64,000 nt of DNA from RH-AL1 sp965198495 (GCA_965198495.1 CBDAPL010000001.1:2046001-2110000), one strand, 5' to 3'. Positions 55,603 to 64,000 are shown, counted from the first letter of the stretch. The notes: generated by a model from the letters alone, not told the origin. Numbers and translations are program-made.

Positions 55603-56654
55603 GCGTCGAGACGCTGCGGGTGACGGAAGACGAGGAGGGCATGCGCGTGGACCGCTGGTTCAAGCGCCGCGTGCCGACCTTGTCGCTCTCGCACCTCAAC
55701 AAGATCGTCCGCACCGGGCAGGTCCGCGTCGATGGGGCACGGGTGAAGACGGCCACGCGGTTGGCGAGCGGGCAGAGCGTTCGCGTGCCCCCGCTCAACC
55801 TCGACGCGCCAGCGCGCGAGACGGGCGCTCCGGCGATCAGCGAGACCGACGCGCGCGACCTGCGCCGGATGATCCTGTTCGAGGATCAGGACCTCATGGT
55901 CCTGAACAAGCCGTTCGGGCTCGCCGTGCAGGGCGGCTCCGGCACCAAGCACCACATCGACGGCATGCTCGCCTCGCTGCCCAACGAGCGCGGCGACCGG
56001 CCCTCTCTGGTGCACCGGCTCGATCGCGACACCTCGGGCGTGCTGCTCGTCGCCAAAACGCGGAAGATGGCGTCGGAGCTCGGCGAGGCATTCCGTTCGC
56101 GGCAGGCGCGCAAGACCTACTGGGCGCTGGTCGAGGGCCAGCCCAAGCCGGCCCAGGGCCGTATCTCGCTCTATCTCGCCAAGGGCGAGGGCATGGGTGA
56201 CGCGAGAGGCAAAAGGATCGACGGCGTCGACTACGCCGCGCGCGAGAAGATGCGGGTCGCCAGGCACGGCGACGACGACGCGCGGCACTCGGTGACCTAT
56301 TACGCCACGGTCGACAAGGTGAACCAGAGGCTCGCCTGGCTGTCGATGAAGCCGATCACCGGGCGCACCCACCAGCTGCGCGCCCACGCCGAGGCGATCG
56401 GCCACCCGATCATCGGCGACCCGAAATACGGCATCAAGGCCGCCAACGATCCGCGCCGCAACGATCCGCTGCGCCAGGTGCCCGACGGCATCGAGAAGAA
56501 ACTGCACCTGCTCGCGCGGCGGCTCGTTCTGCCGCATCCGCGCGGCGGCACGCTCGACGTGACGGCGCCGCTCCCGGCGCACATGAAGGCGAGCTTCGAC
56601 CTCCTCGGCTTCGATATCGCCGCCTACGATCCCATCGAGGACGCGCCCGAATAA
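55599..56654 (+). CDS. rluC: 23S rRNA pseudouridine synthase, RluC/RluD family
   Basis: 351 aa from GTG 55599. An N-terminal S4 domain (EGMRVDRWFKRRVPTLSLSHLNKIV) is followed by the RluA-type catalytic domain. HRLDRDTSGVLLVAK contains the essential Asp, and PITGRTHQLRAHAEAIGHPI is the second landmark. It isomerises uridines in 23S rRNA; RluC (955/2504/2580) is more likely than RluD from the overall order, but this is not certain. The start overlaps the stop of the preceding helical-protein gene. Confidence 0.92.
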   Translation: MSVETLRVTEDEEGMRVDRWFKRRVPTLSLSHLNKIVRTGQVRVDGARVKTATRLASGQSVRVPPLNLDAPARETGAPAISETDARDLRRMILFEDQDLMVLNKPFGLAVQGGSGTKHHIDGMLASLPNERGDRPSLVHRLDRDTSGVLLVAKTRKMASELGEAFRSRQARKTYWALVEGQPKPAQGRISLYLAKGEGMGDARGKRIDGVDYAAREKMRVARHGDDDARHSVTYYATVDKVNQRLAWLSMKPITGRTHQLRAHAEAIGHPIIGDPKYGIKAANDPRRNDPLRQVPDGIEKKLHLLARRLVLPHPRGGTLDVTAPLPAHMKASFDLLGFDIAAYDPIEDAPE

Positions 56655-56677
56655 AGGCGCCGAAAGGACCGGGATGA

Positions 56678-57388
56678 TCAGGCGCCGAGCTGATCGGCCA
56701 AGTCGATGAAGTCGCGCGCGTTGATGTCGAAGGCCGGGTCCGGCACGCAGTCGGGCGAAGCGTCCGGGCCGAACTCGAGAGGCCGCGCGACGAAGGCGGT
56801 GCGCATGCCGAACGCCTTCGCCGCGCGCAGATCGTACTTGTGGCACGCCACCATCATGATCGTCGAGGCCGGCGCGCCGGTGTAATCGACCACGAGCTGA
56901 TAGACGGCGGGAGCCGGCTTGTAGCTTCCGGCGAGTTCGGCGGTCAGCACCGCGTCGAAGGGCAGGGCGGCGTGCTTGACGACGGCGATCGCGGCCGCCA
57001 TGCCGGCGTTGGACAGCGTGGCCAGCGTATAGTGCCGGCGCAGCCGCTCCAGGCCGGCGACGCTGTCGGGCCAGGCATCGAGGCGCGTCCAGATCGCGTT
57101 GATCGCCTCGCGCTCCCTATCGGTGAAACGATCCGCCAGATGCTCGCGCTCGAGCAGGATGTCGAGCGCCTGCCGGTAGATCCGGTCGACCCGGAGCCAG
57201 CCTCTCTTTCCCTCGATCACGGCGTCCATCGCTTCGCGATAGAGGCCGCGCCACGCGCTCGATAACGCGGCCCAGTCGATGGAAAGGCCCTTGGCCTGAT
57301 TGATGGCGGTGCCCATGCGCATCAGCGGTGCGTGGAAGTCGACGGCCGTGCCCTGGATATCGAAGGCCAGCACTCGGATTTCGGTCAT
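56678..57388 (-). CDS. Haloacid dehalogenase type II (HAD superfamily)
   Basis: 236 aa. The HAD nucleophile motif AFDIQGTAVDF (Asp at residue 10) is followed by a helical cap. TLSNAGMAAAI is motif II (Ser), YKPAPAVYQLV is motif III with Lys, and MMVACHKYDLRAAKAFGMRTA is the motif IV area in the L-2-haloacid dehalogenase style. Substitutions (for example ACHKYD instead of the usual S/A-NxxD) leave the exact substrate open. It converges with the rRNA synthase gene, and its 5' end overlaps the upstream region of glgX on the other strand. Confidence 0.85.
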   Translation of the reverse strand: MTEIRVLAFDIQGTAVDFHAPLMRMGTAINQAKGLSIDWAALSSAWRGLYREAMDAVIEGKRGWLRVDRIYRQALDILLEREHLADRFTDREREAINAIWTRLDAWPDSVAGLERLRRHYTLATLSNAGMAAAIAVVKHAALPFDAVLTAELAGSYKPAPAVYQLVVDYTGAPASTIMMVACHKYDLRAAKAFGMRTAFVARPLEFGPDASPDCVPDPAFDINARDFIDLADQLGA

Positions 57389-57489
57389 GCGTCAACATTC
57401 GTGTAGGGATCTGGGAAGATGAACAAGTTACGACGAGTTCGGTTAAGCTGCCGCTGGCCTCTCGCGGCCGGCCAGATGGAGCACGACAT

Positions 57490-59619
57490 TTGCCAAACTC
57501 GACCCAGCAGGTGAAGGAAGGCCTGCCTTTTCCCCGTGGCGCGCACTGGGACGGCGAGGGGACGAATTTCGCGCTCTTCTCGGCCAACGCCAGCAAAGTC
57601 GAAGTCTGTTTGTTCGATCCGTCCGGCAAAAAGGAAATCGCCCGGGTCGAATTGCCGGAATACACCGACCAGATCTTTCACGGCTACTTGCCGGACGTCC
57701 ACCCCGGCCAGTTCTACGGCTACCGCGTCCATGGCCCCTATGAGCCAACCGAGGGACATCGTTTCAACGCCAACAAGCTGCTGCTCGACCCCTACGCGAG
57801 AGCGCACGCCTTCGAGCTCGAGTGGAACCCGGCCCTGTTCGGCTACCAGATGGAAACGGGTGACGATCGCACCTTCGACGAGCGCGACAGCGCGCCGTTC
57901 ATGCCCAAATGCGTGATCGTCGACCAGAACTTCGACTGGCACGGCGAGCCGGCCGGCTTTCGTGTGCCGTGGGACGACATGATCTCCTACGAGACGCACG
58001 TGAAGGGCTTCACCAAGCTCAACACCAAGGTCCCGGAGGCGCTGCGCGGGACCTACGCCGGCCTTGGTCAGAGCGAGGTCGTCGACTACATCAAGGCGCT
58101 TGGCGTGACCTCGGTCGAGCTCCTGCCGATCCACACCTTCGTGCAGGACGACAACCTCGTCGAGAAGGGCCTCGCGAACTACTGGGGCTACAACACCATC
58201 GGTTTCTTCGCGCCGACGCCACGCTACGCGTCGGACGTGCCGAACTCGCTCCGCGAGTTCAAGGAGATGGTGGCCCGCTTCCACGACGCCGGCCTCGAGA
58301 TCATCCTCGACGTCGTCTACAATCACACAGCCGAGGGCAACGAGAAGGGGCCGACGCTCTCCTTCAAGGGCATCGACAACGCGAGCTACTACCGGCTGCT
58401 GCCCGACACCAAGCGCTACTACGTCAACGACACCGGCACCGGCAACACGCTCAATCTCTCGCATACCCGCGTCATCCAGATGGTGACGGACAGCCTGCGC
58501 TATTGGGTCGAGGAGATGCACGTCGACGGCTTCCGCTTCGACCTCGCCACGATCCTCGCCCGCGAGCCGAACGGCTTCGACAATCAATCGGGCTTCATGA
58601 AAGCCGTCGGTCAGGATCCGGCGCTCAGCAAGGTGAAGCTCATCGCCGAGCCCTGGGACATCGGGCCTGGCGGCTACCAGGTCGGCTCCTTCCCGCCGGG
58701 ATGGGCGGAATGGACCGACAAGTTCCGCGACGATGTCCGCGATTTCTGGCGCGGACGCGCCAGGGTCGGAACGCTGGCCTCGCGGCTCTGCGCGTCGGCG
58801 GAAAGCTTCAACCATCAGGGACGGCGCGCCTGGGCCTGCGTGAACTTCATCACCGCGCACGACGGATTCACGCTCAACGACACCGTAACCTACGACGAGA
58901 AGCACAACGAGGCCAACGGCGAGGACAACAAGGACGGCAATTCGAACAATCGATCCTGGAACTGTGGTGTCGAGGGTCCGACCGACGACGAGAGCATCAA
59001 CGAGCTTCGGTCCCGCCAGATCCGCAACATGCTGGCGACGCTGCTCCTGGCGCAAGGTACGCCGATGATCCTCGCCGGCGACGAGTTCGGCCGCACGCAG
59101 GGCGGCAACAACAACGCCTATTGCCAGGACAGCGAGATCTCCTGGCTCGATTGGGACATCCAGGAGAAGGGTCGCTCGCTGATCGATTTCACCAGGCGCC
59201 TGACCGCCCTGCGCCACAAGCACGGTATCCTGCGCCACAGCCGCTTCCTCAGTGGCGATTACAACGACGAAGGGGGCTTCAAGGATCTGACGTGGATCGG
59301 CACCGGCGGCCACGAGATGGGTGCCGGCGATTGGGACGATCCCAACACCCGCTGCATCGGCATGCTGATGGATGGGCGCGCGCAGGAGACGGGCGTCAAG
59401 CGGCGCGGCGGCGACGCCACCATGCTGATCGTCTTCAACGGCTGGCGTGACGGCGTCGGCTTCTGCCTGCCGCATACGCCCGATGGCGATGCCTGGGTGC
59501 TGCTGATCGACACCAATCAGCCCGACCTCGCGGACGAGCCCTCGTTCAAGCCGAGCGACATCTACGAGGTGACGGGGCGCTCCGTGCTGCTCTTCATGAT
59601 GAGCCGGGCGGGTTCCTGA
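57490..59619 (+). CDS. glgX: Glycogen debranching enzyme GlgX
   Basis: 709 aa from TTG 57490, with GGAG about 8 nt upstream; the longer frame from 57328 would overlap the dehalogenase start and is poorly supported. An N-terminal CBM48/isoamylase module (GAHWDGEGTNFALFSANASK) precedes a GH13 barrel. Conserved regions are DVVYNHTAEGN, DGFRFDLATILARE (nucleophile Asp), LIAEPWDIG (acid Glu) and ITAHDGFTLNDTV. It hydrolyses alpha-1,6 branches left by phosphorylase during glycogen breakdown. No other glg gene is in the window. Confidence 0.95.
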   Translation: MPNSTQQVKEGLPFPRGAHWDGEGTNFALFSANASKVEVCLFDPSGKKEIARVELPEYTDQIFHGYLPDVHPGQFYGYRVHGPYEPTEGHRFNANKLLLDPYARAHAFELEWNPALFGYQMETGDDRTFDERDSAPFMPKCVIVDQNFDWHGEPAGFRVPWDDMISYETHVKGFTKLNTKVPEALRGTYAGLGQSEVVDYIKALGVTSVELLPIHTFVQDDNLVEKGLANYWGYNTIGFFAPTPRYASDVPNSLREFKEMVARFHDAGLEIILDVVYNHTAEGNEKGPTLSFKGIDNASYYRLLPDTKRYYVNDTGTGNTLNLSHTRVIQMVTDSLRYWVEEMHVDGFRFDLATILAREPNGFDNQSGFMKAVGQDPALSKVKLIAEPWDIGPGGYQVGSFPPGWAEWTDKFRDDVRDFWRGRARVGTLASRLCASAESFNHQGRRAWACVNFITAHDGFTLNDTVTYDEKHNEANGEDNKDGNSNNRSWNCGVEGPTDDESINELRSRQIRNMLATLLLAQGTPMILAGDEFGRTQGGNNNAYCQDSEISWLDWDIQEKGRSLIDFTRRLTALRHKHGILRHSRFLSGDYNDEGGFKDLTWIGTGGHEMGAGDWDDPNTRCIGMLMDGRAQETGVKRRGGDATMLIVFNGWRDGVGFCLPHTPDGDAWVLLIDTNQPDLADEPSFKPSDIYEVTGRSVLLFMMSRAGS

Positions 59620-59656
59620 GACGGTCGCCGCGCGTGCGATCGTCGAGCGCCGGTTT

Positions 59657-60310
59657 GTGAGGTTTCGGCGCGACGGCGTCGTCTTGCTGCATGGGATCGG
59701 CCGCGGCTCCGGCTCGATGGCGCGCATGGAACGCGCCCTGCGCGAGGCCGGCTATCGCACGTTGAACCTCGACTATCCGGGCCGGCGGCGGGATCTGGCC
59801 AGCCTCGCCGACCATGTCGAGGCGGCGTCGTCGCGCTGGATCGCCCGGCTCGACGGCGACGCGCATTTCGTGACGCATTCGATGGGTGGGCTCGTCGCTC
59901 GTATCATTCTCGCGCGGCGGTCGCCGTCCAACCTTGGACGCGTCGTGATGTTGGGGCCACCCAACCAGGGCAGCGAGCTCGCCGACCTCCTGGAGAAGAC
60001 GGCGGCGTATCGGCGCGTGTTCGGCCCGGCCGGCGCGCAGTTGACGACACGGCCCCCGGCGGCGCTCACGGCGCTCCTCGGCGCGGTCGACTACCCGCTC
60101 GGCGTCGTCGCCGGCGACCGCGCCATCGATCCTGTGTCCTGGCTGCTCCTCCCCAAGCCCAACGACGGCAAGGTCACGGTAGCGCGCACGCGCGTGGCCG
60201 GCATGGCCGACCACATCGTGCTGCCGGCCACGCATTCGCTGATCATGCGCAACGCGGCCGCGATCGCGGCGACGCTCGACTTCCTGCGCGATGGTCGCTT
60301 CCGCCACTAG
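59657..60310 (+). CDS. Alpha/beta hydrolase, lipase-like
   Basis: 217 aa. VVLLHGIGRGSGSMARMERAL supplies the oxyanion-hole His-Gly after strand 3, and HFVTHSMGGLVARI carries the nucleophile Ser in a GHSMGG-like elbow with Thr in place of Gly. A late His in LPATHSLIM is the probable catalytic His. This matches short lipase/esterase family members annotated in alphaproteobacteria; the substrate is unknown. It follows glgX by 37 bp on the same strand and is followed by tRNA-Glu. Confidence 0.85.
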   Translation: MRFRRDGVVLLHGIGRGSGSMARMERALREAGYRTLNLDYPGRRRDLASLADHVEAASSRWIARLDGDAHFVTHSMGGLVARIILARRSPSNLGRVVMLGPPNQGSELADLLEKTAAYRRVFGPAGAQLTTRPPAALTALLGAVDYPLGVVAGDRAIDPVSWLLLPKPNDGKVTVARTRVAGMADHIVLPATHSLIMRNAAAIAATLDFLRDGRFRH

Positions 60311-60419
60311 GCGAAGCGCGGCGATGGGACCGCCTGTCGATGAGCCATCGTGTCGGCTTGTCAGGTCGGAAGGCCGGCTTTATAGCTCGGCTGCCTTCGA
60401 GCCTGTGCCCGAACCGCCC

Positions 60420-60495
60420 GCGCCCATCGTCTAGCGGTCTAGGACGTCGCCCTTTCACGGCGAAAACAGGGGTTCGATTCCCCTTGGGCGCGCCA
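60420..60495 (+). tRNA. tRNA-Glu (anticodon TTC), CCA encoded
   Basis: 76 nt. Acceptor GCGCCCA pairs with TGGGCGC, the D arm has CGTCTAGCGGTCTAGGACG, and the anticodon stem TCGCC/GGCGA encloses CTTTCAC with anticodon TTC. The T arm is CAGGGGTTCGATTCCCCTT. CCA is encoded. All arms fold without mismatches in the acceptor stem. Confidence 0.96.
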
Positions 60496-60598
60496 ACGAC
60501 ATCTAGACACGTCTCTCGAACGGCGAAGCAACAAAAGCCCCGCGACGCCATTTCGATCATCGGCGGTCATGAACCCGGCCGCCCGATTGGAGCATTCC

Positions 60599-60868
60599 AT
60601 GATCAAGTTCACGACAACATCCGCGGCGTTTATCGGCGCGCTCGCTCTCGCCTGTGTCACGCCGGCGATGGCGCAGACCCCGAACGGCACATCCACGCCG
60701 GCTGGCCCCGCCGCCACTGCCGGCACCGGAGCGATGCAGAAAGGTGGGGAATCGGGTGCGAAGGGCGCCAATCCCTCCGAAAACGGCGCGTCTACGGGCA
60801 CAGGTGAAAGCTCGAGAAACGCCACGGCGACCGGCGGCAATGCCGGCGGGAACGCCAGCAAGAACTAG
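60599..60868 (+). CDS. Small secreted Gly/Thr-rich protein
   Basis: 89 aa from ATG 60599, with GGAG 6-8 nt upstream. A signal peptide (FTTTSAAFIGALALACVTPAMAQ) is followed by a low-complexity mature part rich in Gly, Ala, Thr and Asn, with no cysteines or domains. It is probably disordered in the periplasm. No family is known to me. It is followed by a strong intrinsic terminator (60905-60936), so it is a monocistronic unit downstream of tRNA-Glu. Confidence 0.7.
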   Translation: MIKFTTTSAAFIGALALACVTPAMAQTPNGTSTPAGPAATAGTGAMQKGGESGAKGANPSENGASTGTGESSRNATATGGNAGGNASKN

Positions 60869-60904
60869 CGGCTCTTCTGCCCGACGATCGGCTTCGAACC
60901 TGAC

Positions 60905-60936
60905 GGGTGCCGCTTCTCGCGGCGCCCCTTTTTTTT
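60905..60936 (+). terminator. Intrinsic terminator
   Basis: A 9-bp stem, GGGTGCCGC with GCGGCGCCC (one G-T pair, TTCTC loop), is followed by a C and eight T. It ends transcription of the small secreted protein gene. The interval from here to 61101 has AT-rich sequence likely to hold the promoter of the outer-membrane protein gene. Confidence 0.92.
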
Positions 60937-61101
60937 CTCGCGGGAAATGCGGGTTGCCTTCGAGAGCGGAGAGCAAGCCTCTCCTATCGCGCGGTCTCTG
61001 ATCGAGATTTCGAAGATTAGCGGAAGATTAAGTTTTTAGGTTTCTAGTTTCTTACCGAGACCAATCGCGGCTCGTCCCGATTCGGCCCAGTGAGAAACGT
61101 C

Positions 61102-61983
61102 ATGGCCTATCGTACGAAATGGGTACTTTTAGCGACGATCGCCTGGGGCGCGGCGCTTGGCTGCTCCGCCGCATCGGCGGCGGACCTGGATGGGTATGCG
61201 GGCGGCCCAGAGGATATGCCGGAGCAGAAGGTCGAGTTCGGAAGCGGATGGTATATTCGCGGCGACATCGGCGCCAATCGCCTCCCTAACATCCAAACAC
61301 CCACACCCGCCCTGCCGACGGTGACCAATCAGATTCCGCCGAGCGCGCCGAACATCGTGTTCGGCAGTGGAAGGGACATCGGCTATACAGGATCGTTGGG
61401 CGCGGGATACCAGTTCAATCGATGGTTCAGGAGCGACCTCGTCGCTGACTTCCATGAACCGCTGAAGACGTCTTCGTCGTCTGGAGACGGTAACGTCTTC
61501 TGTCCCACTGGCGTGACTTACGCGACCGATCCAACCACTGGCATCGTTACGCCTGAATATGCCAACGGTGGATGCACCGGCAACTACCAAGCGAACCTCA
61601 AAAGCTACGATGTCTTGATAAACGGCTACCTCGATCTCGGTACGTGGTATCGGGTGACACCCTACATCGGCGCCGGCGTTGGCCTGAGCTTTGGCCACTA
61701 CCAAACGTCCGCGACATACGTGCAAGCCAACAACGCTTCGTACGATATCACGTACAACGACCCTCTTTTTGGCGCGAACCACGAAGATTACGATCGGACT
61801 TCAAGCGGCACCTTCTATAATTTTGCCTTCGCTCTGATGGCCGGCTTCTCGGTCGACGTCTTCGACCATACCAAGCTGGATATCGGGTACAGATATCTCA
61901 ATCTCGGAAGCATTCCGGGCGGCTCGGGAACCCTGATATCGCAAGAAGTGCGGGCCGGCCTGCGCTATATGGTCGATAACTGA
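61102..61983 (+). CDS. Outer-membrane beta-barrel protein
   Basis: 293 aa from ATG 61102 (GTG 61090 also possible). A signal peptide (WVLLATIAWGAALGCSAASA, cleavage before ADLDG) is followed by alternating amphipathic beta-strands: WYIRGDIGANR, GYTGSLGAGYQFNRWFRSDL, VTPYIGAGVGLSFGHYQ, FAFALMAGFSVDV and LDIGYRYLNLG. It fits the Omp25/porin-like 8-stranded OmpA-type barrel family (outer-membrane protein beta-barrel) frequent in Rhizobiales. GC is lower than average. The C-terminus lacks the usual terminal Phe (it ends RYMVDN). It was probably acquired or diverged as a surface protein. Confidence 0.85.
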   Translation: MAYRTKWVLLATIAWGAALGCSAASAADLDGYAGGPEDMPEQKVEFGSGWYIRGDIGANRLPNIQTPTPALPTVTNQIPPSAPNIVFGSGRDIGYTGSLGAGYQFNRWFRSDLVADFHEPLKTSSSSGDGNVFCPTGVTYATDPTTGIVTPEYANGGCTGNYQANLKSYDVLINGYLDLGTWYRVTPYIGAGVGLSFGHYQTSATYVQANNASYDITYNDPLFGANHEDYDRTSSGTFYNFAFALMAGFSVDVFDHTKLDIGYRYLNLGSIPGGSGTLISQEVRAGLRYMVDN

Positions 61984-62020
61984 CGGTCGGCGACCTCCGG
62001 GATCGCGCCTGTTTCGAGGA

Positions 62021-63091
62021 ATGCGACCGTTGCGGCGACTGTTACTCTTACACTATGTTGTCTGCTGCTTTGTATGCTGCGGCTTCGCGTCCGCCTCCGC
62101 TACAAGGCAGTTGCCGCTGGTCCAACAGACGTCGCGCGACGTGCTGATCCTCCATCGGCAGTCCTATAACTACGCTCCGGCGATCATACGCGACGGCTCG
62201 GTCTACCATCTCTACTGGTGCGCCGGCGTTGCTGGTGACTACATCCTGCACCTCGCCGCGCCAAAACCTGATGGGCCTTGGTCCGCGCCGCTAGCGGACA
62301 TCGCGCTGCAACCGACCGGATCGGCCGCCGACTTCGACGGGCTGCATACCTGCGACCCGAACGTGCTCAAGGTCGGCGGCACCTTCTACCTCTACTACAC
62401 CGGCGAGGCGAAGGACGGCGGGTTGAGTACCATCGGCGTCGCGGCGAGTCGCGACGGCGCTCACTTCGAGCGGGCGAACGGCGGCAAGCCGATCGTCGTC
62501 CCCGCGACGAGCAATCCCGCCTGGGCCGCGAGCCATCTCACCTACGGAGCCGGACAGCCGGCCGCCACCTACATCGCGCCTTACGTGTACCTGTCGTTCA
62601 CCGACAGCACGGGGTCCGGCGGCAACAAGGGCAACGGAGCCGGCCAGTATGTGCTTCGATCGAAGGATCCGACGTTCACGCGGGACGTCGAGGAACTCTC
62701 GGCGACAGGCTGGGCGCCGCGCCGCCCGGGCGAGCACAAGGCCGATTACGCCTATCTCGAGAGTTTCGGGCTGGACCTCGCCTACGATCCTCCCACCGGA
62801 CTGATCTTCGCCGCCAGCGACAGGGTCGCGGGACAAACCTCGCTTTTCGCCATCGATCCGCGAACCTTCGCGACGGTCGCGACGGGAGACATCGCGCTGG
62901 ACTGGCACGAGGGACCGGCGATGCTCGCCAATGCCGACAAGTCGACCCTGCCGCGCCGGGAATGCGCCCGCATCGATATCGACGTCGTGGCGGCGGAGGG
63001 CGTCTCCGCCGATCCTTTCACCTGGCACGCGCTCGGCTTGTCGAGCGGCGGCTTCTCGCTCGCCGCCTTCTGCCCACCCGCAGCGCGCTAA
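62021..63091 (+). CDS. Secreted five-bladed beta-propeller, GH43-like
   Basis: 356 aa. The signal peptide contains LLLLHYVVCCFVCCGFASASA, and an alternative cleavage or lipobox-like Cys near VCCGF is possible. The mature part has repeated blade motifs with YNYAPAIIRDGSVYHLYWC, HTCDPNVLKVGGTFYLYYTG and SFGLDLAYDPPTG. These match the GH43/GH32/GH117-type glycosidase fold (DPxxxxxxGxYYLYY). Catalytic acids were not assigned with confidence, so enzyme activity is uncertain. It lies 37 bp after the outer-membrane protein gene on the same strand and may be expressed with it. The str operon follows. Confidence 0.7.
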   Translation: MRPLRRLLLLHYVVCCFVCCGFASASATRQLPLVQQTSRDVLILHRQSYNYAPAIIRDGSVYHLYWCAGVAGDYILHLAAPKPDGPWSAPLADIALQPTGSAADFDGLHTCDPNVLKVGGTFYLYYTGEAKDGGLSTIGVAASRDGAHFERANGGKPIVVPATSNPAWAASHLTYGAGQPAATYIAPYVYLSFTDSTGSGGNKGNGAGQYVLRSKDPTFTRDVEELSATGWAPRRPGEHKADYAYLESFGLDLAYDPPTGLIFAASDRVAGQTSLFAIDPRTFATVATGDIALDWHEGPAMLANADKSTLPRRECARIDIDVVAAEGVSADPFTWHALGLSSGGFSLAAFCPPAAR

Positions 63092-63115
63092 ACGCGTGCG
63101 CGGTCGAGATCGGGG

Positions 63116-63144
63116 TTGACGCCCCGGCTTCTCCCTCATAAGTT
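63116..63144 (+). promoter_or_regulatory. rpsL: Probable sigma70-type promoter of the str operon
   Basis: TTGACG at 63116-63121 and TAAGTT at 63139-63144 with a 17-bp spacer; CATAAG at 63137 is an alternative -10. It would place transcription start near 63151, giving a ~285-nt rpsL leader. The -35 is good and the -10 weak. The rest of 63092-63434 holds only the two leader hairpins listed separately. Confidence 0.5.
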
Positions 63145-63245
63145 CCGCGCACTTTCGAAAGGCCGTAGATCCTCTGTCCGGGGCGACTCGCTCTGGAGTT
63201 TCGAGATCTAAACGCTTTCGGTTTCAGCGACTGAGACGTCCCTTT

Positions 63246-63301
63246 GCCGAGCGGCATGCCGCTCGGCGCCGGAAAGCAAGAGCCCGATCGTTGTCGGGCT
63301 C
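63246..63301 (+). promoter_or_regulatory. Two strong hairpins in rpsL leader
   Basis: GCCGAGCGGCATGCCGCTCGGC (63246-63267) is a perfect 22-bp palindrome. GAGCCCGA-TCGTTG-TCGGGCTC (63280-63301) follows as an 8-bp stem. Neither has a T-run, so they are more likely a structured ribosomal-protein leader or processing site than terminators. Confidence 0.5.
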
Positions 63302-63434
63302 CTCTGCCTCAGAACCAGCACTCGGAGCCGCCGGGCTTAGGGTGCTGATCGTTCGCGTTTGGAACCATCGAATCACGTTCGGCGTGCCGCTGTGAAGTCG
63401 GCGCGTCGCTTTATCAGGGCCGACGGAACAGAGC

Positions 63435-63806
63435 ATGCCGACAATCAGCCAGTTGATTCGCAAGCCGCGCGTGGCGAGCACCTATCGCGAGAAGGCGCGC
63501 CACCTCGAAGCGTGTCCGCAGAAGCGCGGCGTGTGCACCCGCGTCTACACCACGACCCCGAAGAAGCCGAACTCCGCGCTCCGCAAGGTCGCGAAGGTGC
63601 GCCTCACCAACGGGTTCGAGGTCATCGGCTACATTCCCGGCGAGGGTCACAATCTGCAGGAGCATTCGGTGGTGATGATCCGCGGCGGTCGCGTCAAGGA
63701 CCTGCCGGGCGTGCGCTACCACATCCTGCGCGGCGTGCTCGACACGCAGGGCGTCAAGAACCGCAAGCAGCGCCGGTCCAAGTACGGCGCCAAGCGTCCC
63801 AAATAA
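63435..63806 (+). CDS. rpsL: 30S ribosomal protein S12
   Basis: 123 aa, full length. The invariant blocks MPTISQLIRKPR, KRGVCTRVYTTTPKKPNSAL, GEGHNLQEHSVVMIRGGRVKDLPGVRYH and the basic C-terminal KYGAKRPK are present. The streptomycin-related Lys at TTPKKPNSA (K43 equivalent) and the GRVKDLPG loop (K88 equivalent) are wild type, predicting a streptomycin-sensitive ribosome. It is the first gene of the str operon, with rpsG starting 12 bp after its stop. The long 5' leader contains two hairpins. Confidence 0.99.
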   Translation: MPTISQLIRKPRVASTYREKARHLEACPQKRGVCTRVYTTTPKKPNSALRKVAKVRLTNGFEVIGYIPGEGHNLQEHSVVMIRGGRVKDLPGVRYHILRGVLDTQGVKNRKQRRSKYGAKRPK

Positions 63807-63818
63807 GAAGAGGCCACA

Positions 63819-64000
63819 ATGTCCCGCCGCCACAGCGCCGAAAAGCGCGAGATCATCCCCGACGCCAAGTATCACGATATCATCGTGACCAAGTTCATGA
63901 ACTCGATCATGTACGACGGCAAGAAGTCGGTCGCCGAGGCGATCGTCTACGGCGCCTTCGAGGAGATCGAGCGCAAGGCCCGCGCCGAGCCGCTGCCGCT
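63819..64000 (+). CDS. rpsG: 30S ribosomal protein S7 (N-terminal part)
   Basis: The first 60 codons are present up to the window edge: MSRRHSAEKREIIPDAKYHD, then a KFMNSIMYDGKKSVAEAIVYGAF-type segment that is diagnostic for S7. ATG 63819 is 12 bp after rpsL, with AGAAGAGG upstream. It is expected to continue in the str operon (rpsG, fusA, tuf), which lies outside the window. Confidence 0.98.
   Translation, partial: MSRRHSAEKREIIPDAKYHDIIVTKFMNSIMYDGKKSVAEAIVYGAFEEIERKARAEPLP

Overview
The window is GC-rich and densely coding. Its gene content points to an alphaproteobacterium of the order Hyphomicrobiales (Rhizobiales), probably near Beijerinckiaceae or Methylobacteriaceae. Supporting signs are the alphaproteobacterial complex I accessory proteins (NDUFA9-like, NDUFA12), a UvrB with a long N-terminal extension, an Atm1-type ABC exporter, class I PHB synthase, heterodimeric methylmalonyl-CoA mutase, an AerR/PpaA-like B12 protein, and palindromic intergenic repeats of the kind common in that group. 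The exact genus is not resolved. There are no rRNA genes, transposases, CRISPR arrays or prophage genes; the only RNA genes are tRNA-Met(CAT) and tRNA-Glu(TTC).

Layout. 1-3.2 kb: partial SDR, then ilvBN read leftward behind a leader peptide with consecutive Leu-Ile-Val codons and an intrinsic terminator, which looks like a transcription attenuator. 3.3-5.9 kb: NDUFA9-like protein, an EI24/CysZ-like membrane protein, small ORFs. 5.9-10.4 kb: surface-glycan locus resembling a Gtr system (GtrB-like GT2, large membrane GT-C-like protein, second GT2, GtrA). 10.6-17.5 kb: ggt, hemH, ampG, small membrane proteins and a frame-broken glycine-rich secreted protein. 18.0-19.6 kb: an AT-richer island with two translationally coupled genes, a DUF4365 PD-(D/E)XK-like protein and an unrecognised 381-aa partner. 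This is the best candidate for an undescribed (possibly defence) system.

19.6-34.2 kb: uvrB, VOC protein, stress membrane protein, divergent SDR/LysR pair, AerR-like B12 protein, methyltransferase, and mutB and mutA separated by an opposite-strand glycosyltransferase. 34.3-43.8 kb: pit, tRNA-Met, rplM-rpsI, argC, CoA-binding protein, phaC, TPR protein-der. 44-49.5 kb: secreted protein, a frameshifted gene, Atm1-type exporter, LysM protein. 49.5-57.4 kb: LOG protein, TetR-SDR pair, overlapping cidA-lrgB-DNA ligase operon, NDUFA12, RluC, haloacid dehalogenase. 57.4-64 kb: glgX, lipase-like protein, tRNA-Glu, outer-membrane protein, GH43-like secreted protein, and the start of the str operon (rpsL, partial rpsG).

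An unusual property cuts across the whole window. At least eight short tandem-repeat arrays (15, 17, 21 or 24 bp units, 2-7 copies) lie in poorly conserved tails or loops of otherwise conserved proteins (UvrB, ArgC, Atm1-type exporter, LysM protein, LrgB) or at gene ends (phaC, mutA). In coding regions every unit length is a multiple of three. A separate ~110-bp dispersed element occurs twice (16.9 and 43.8 kb).
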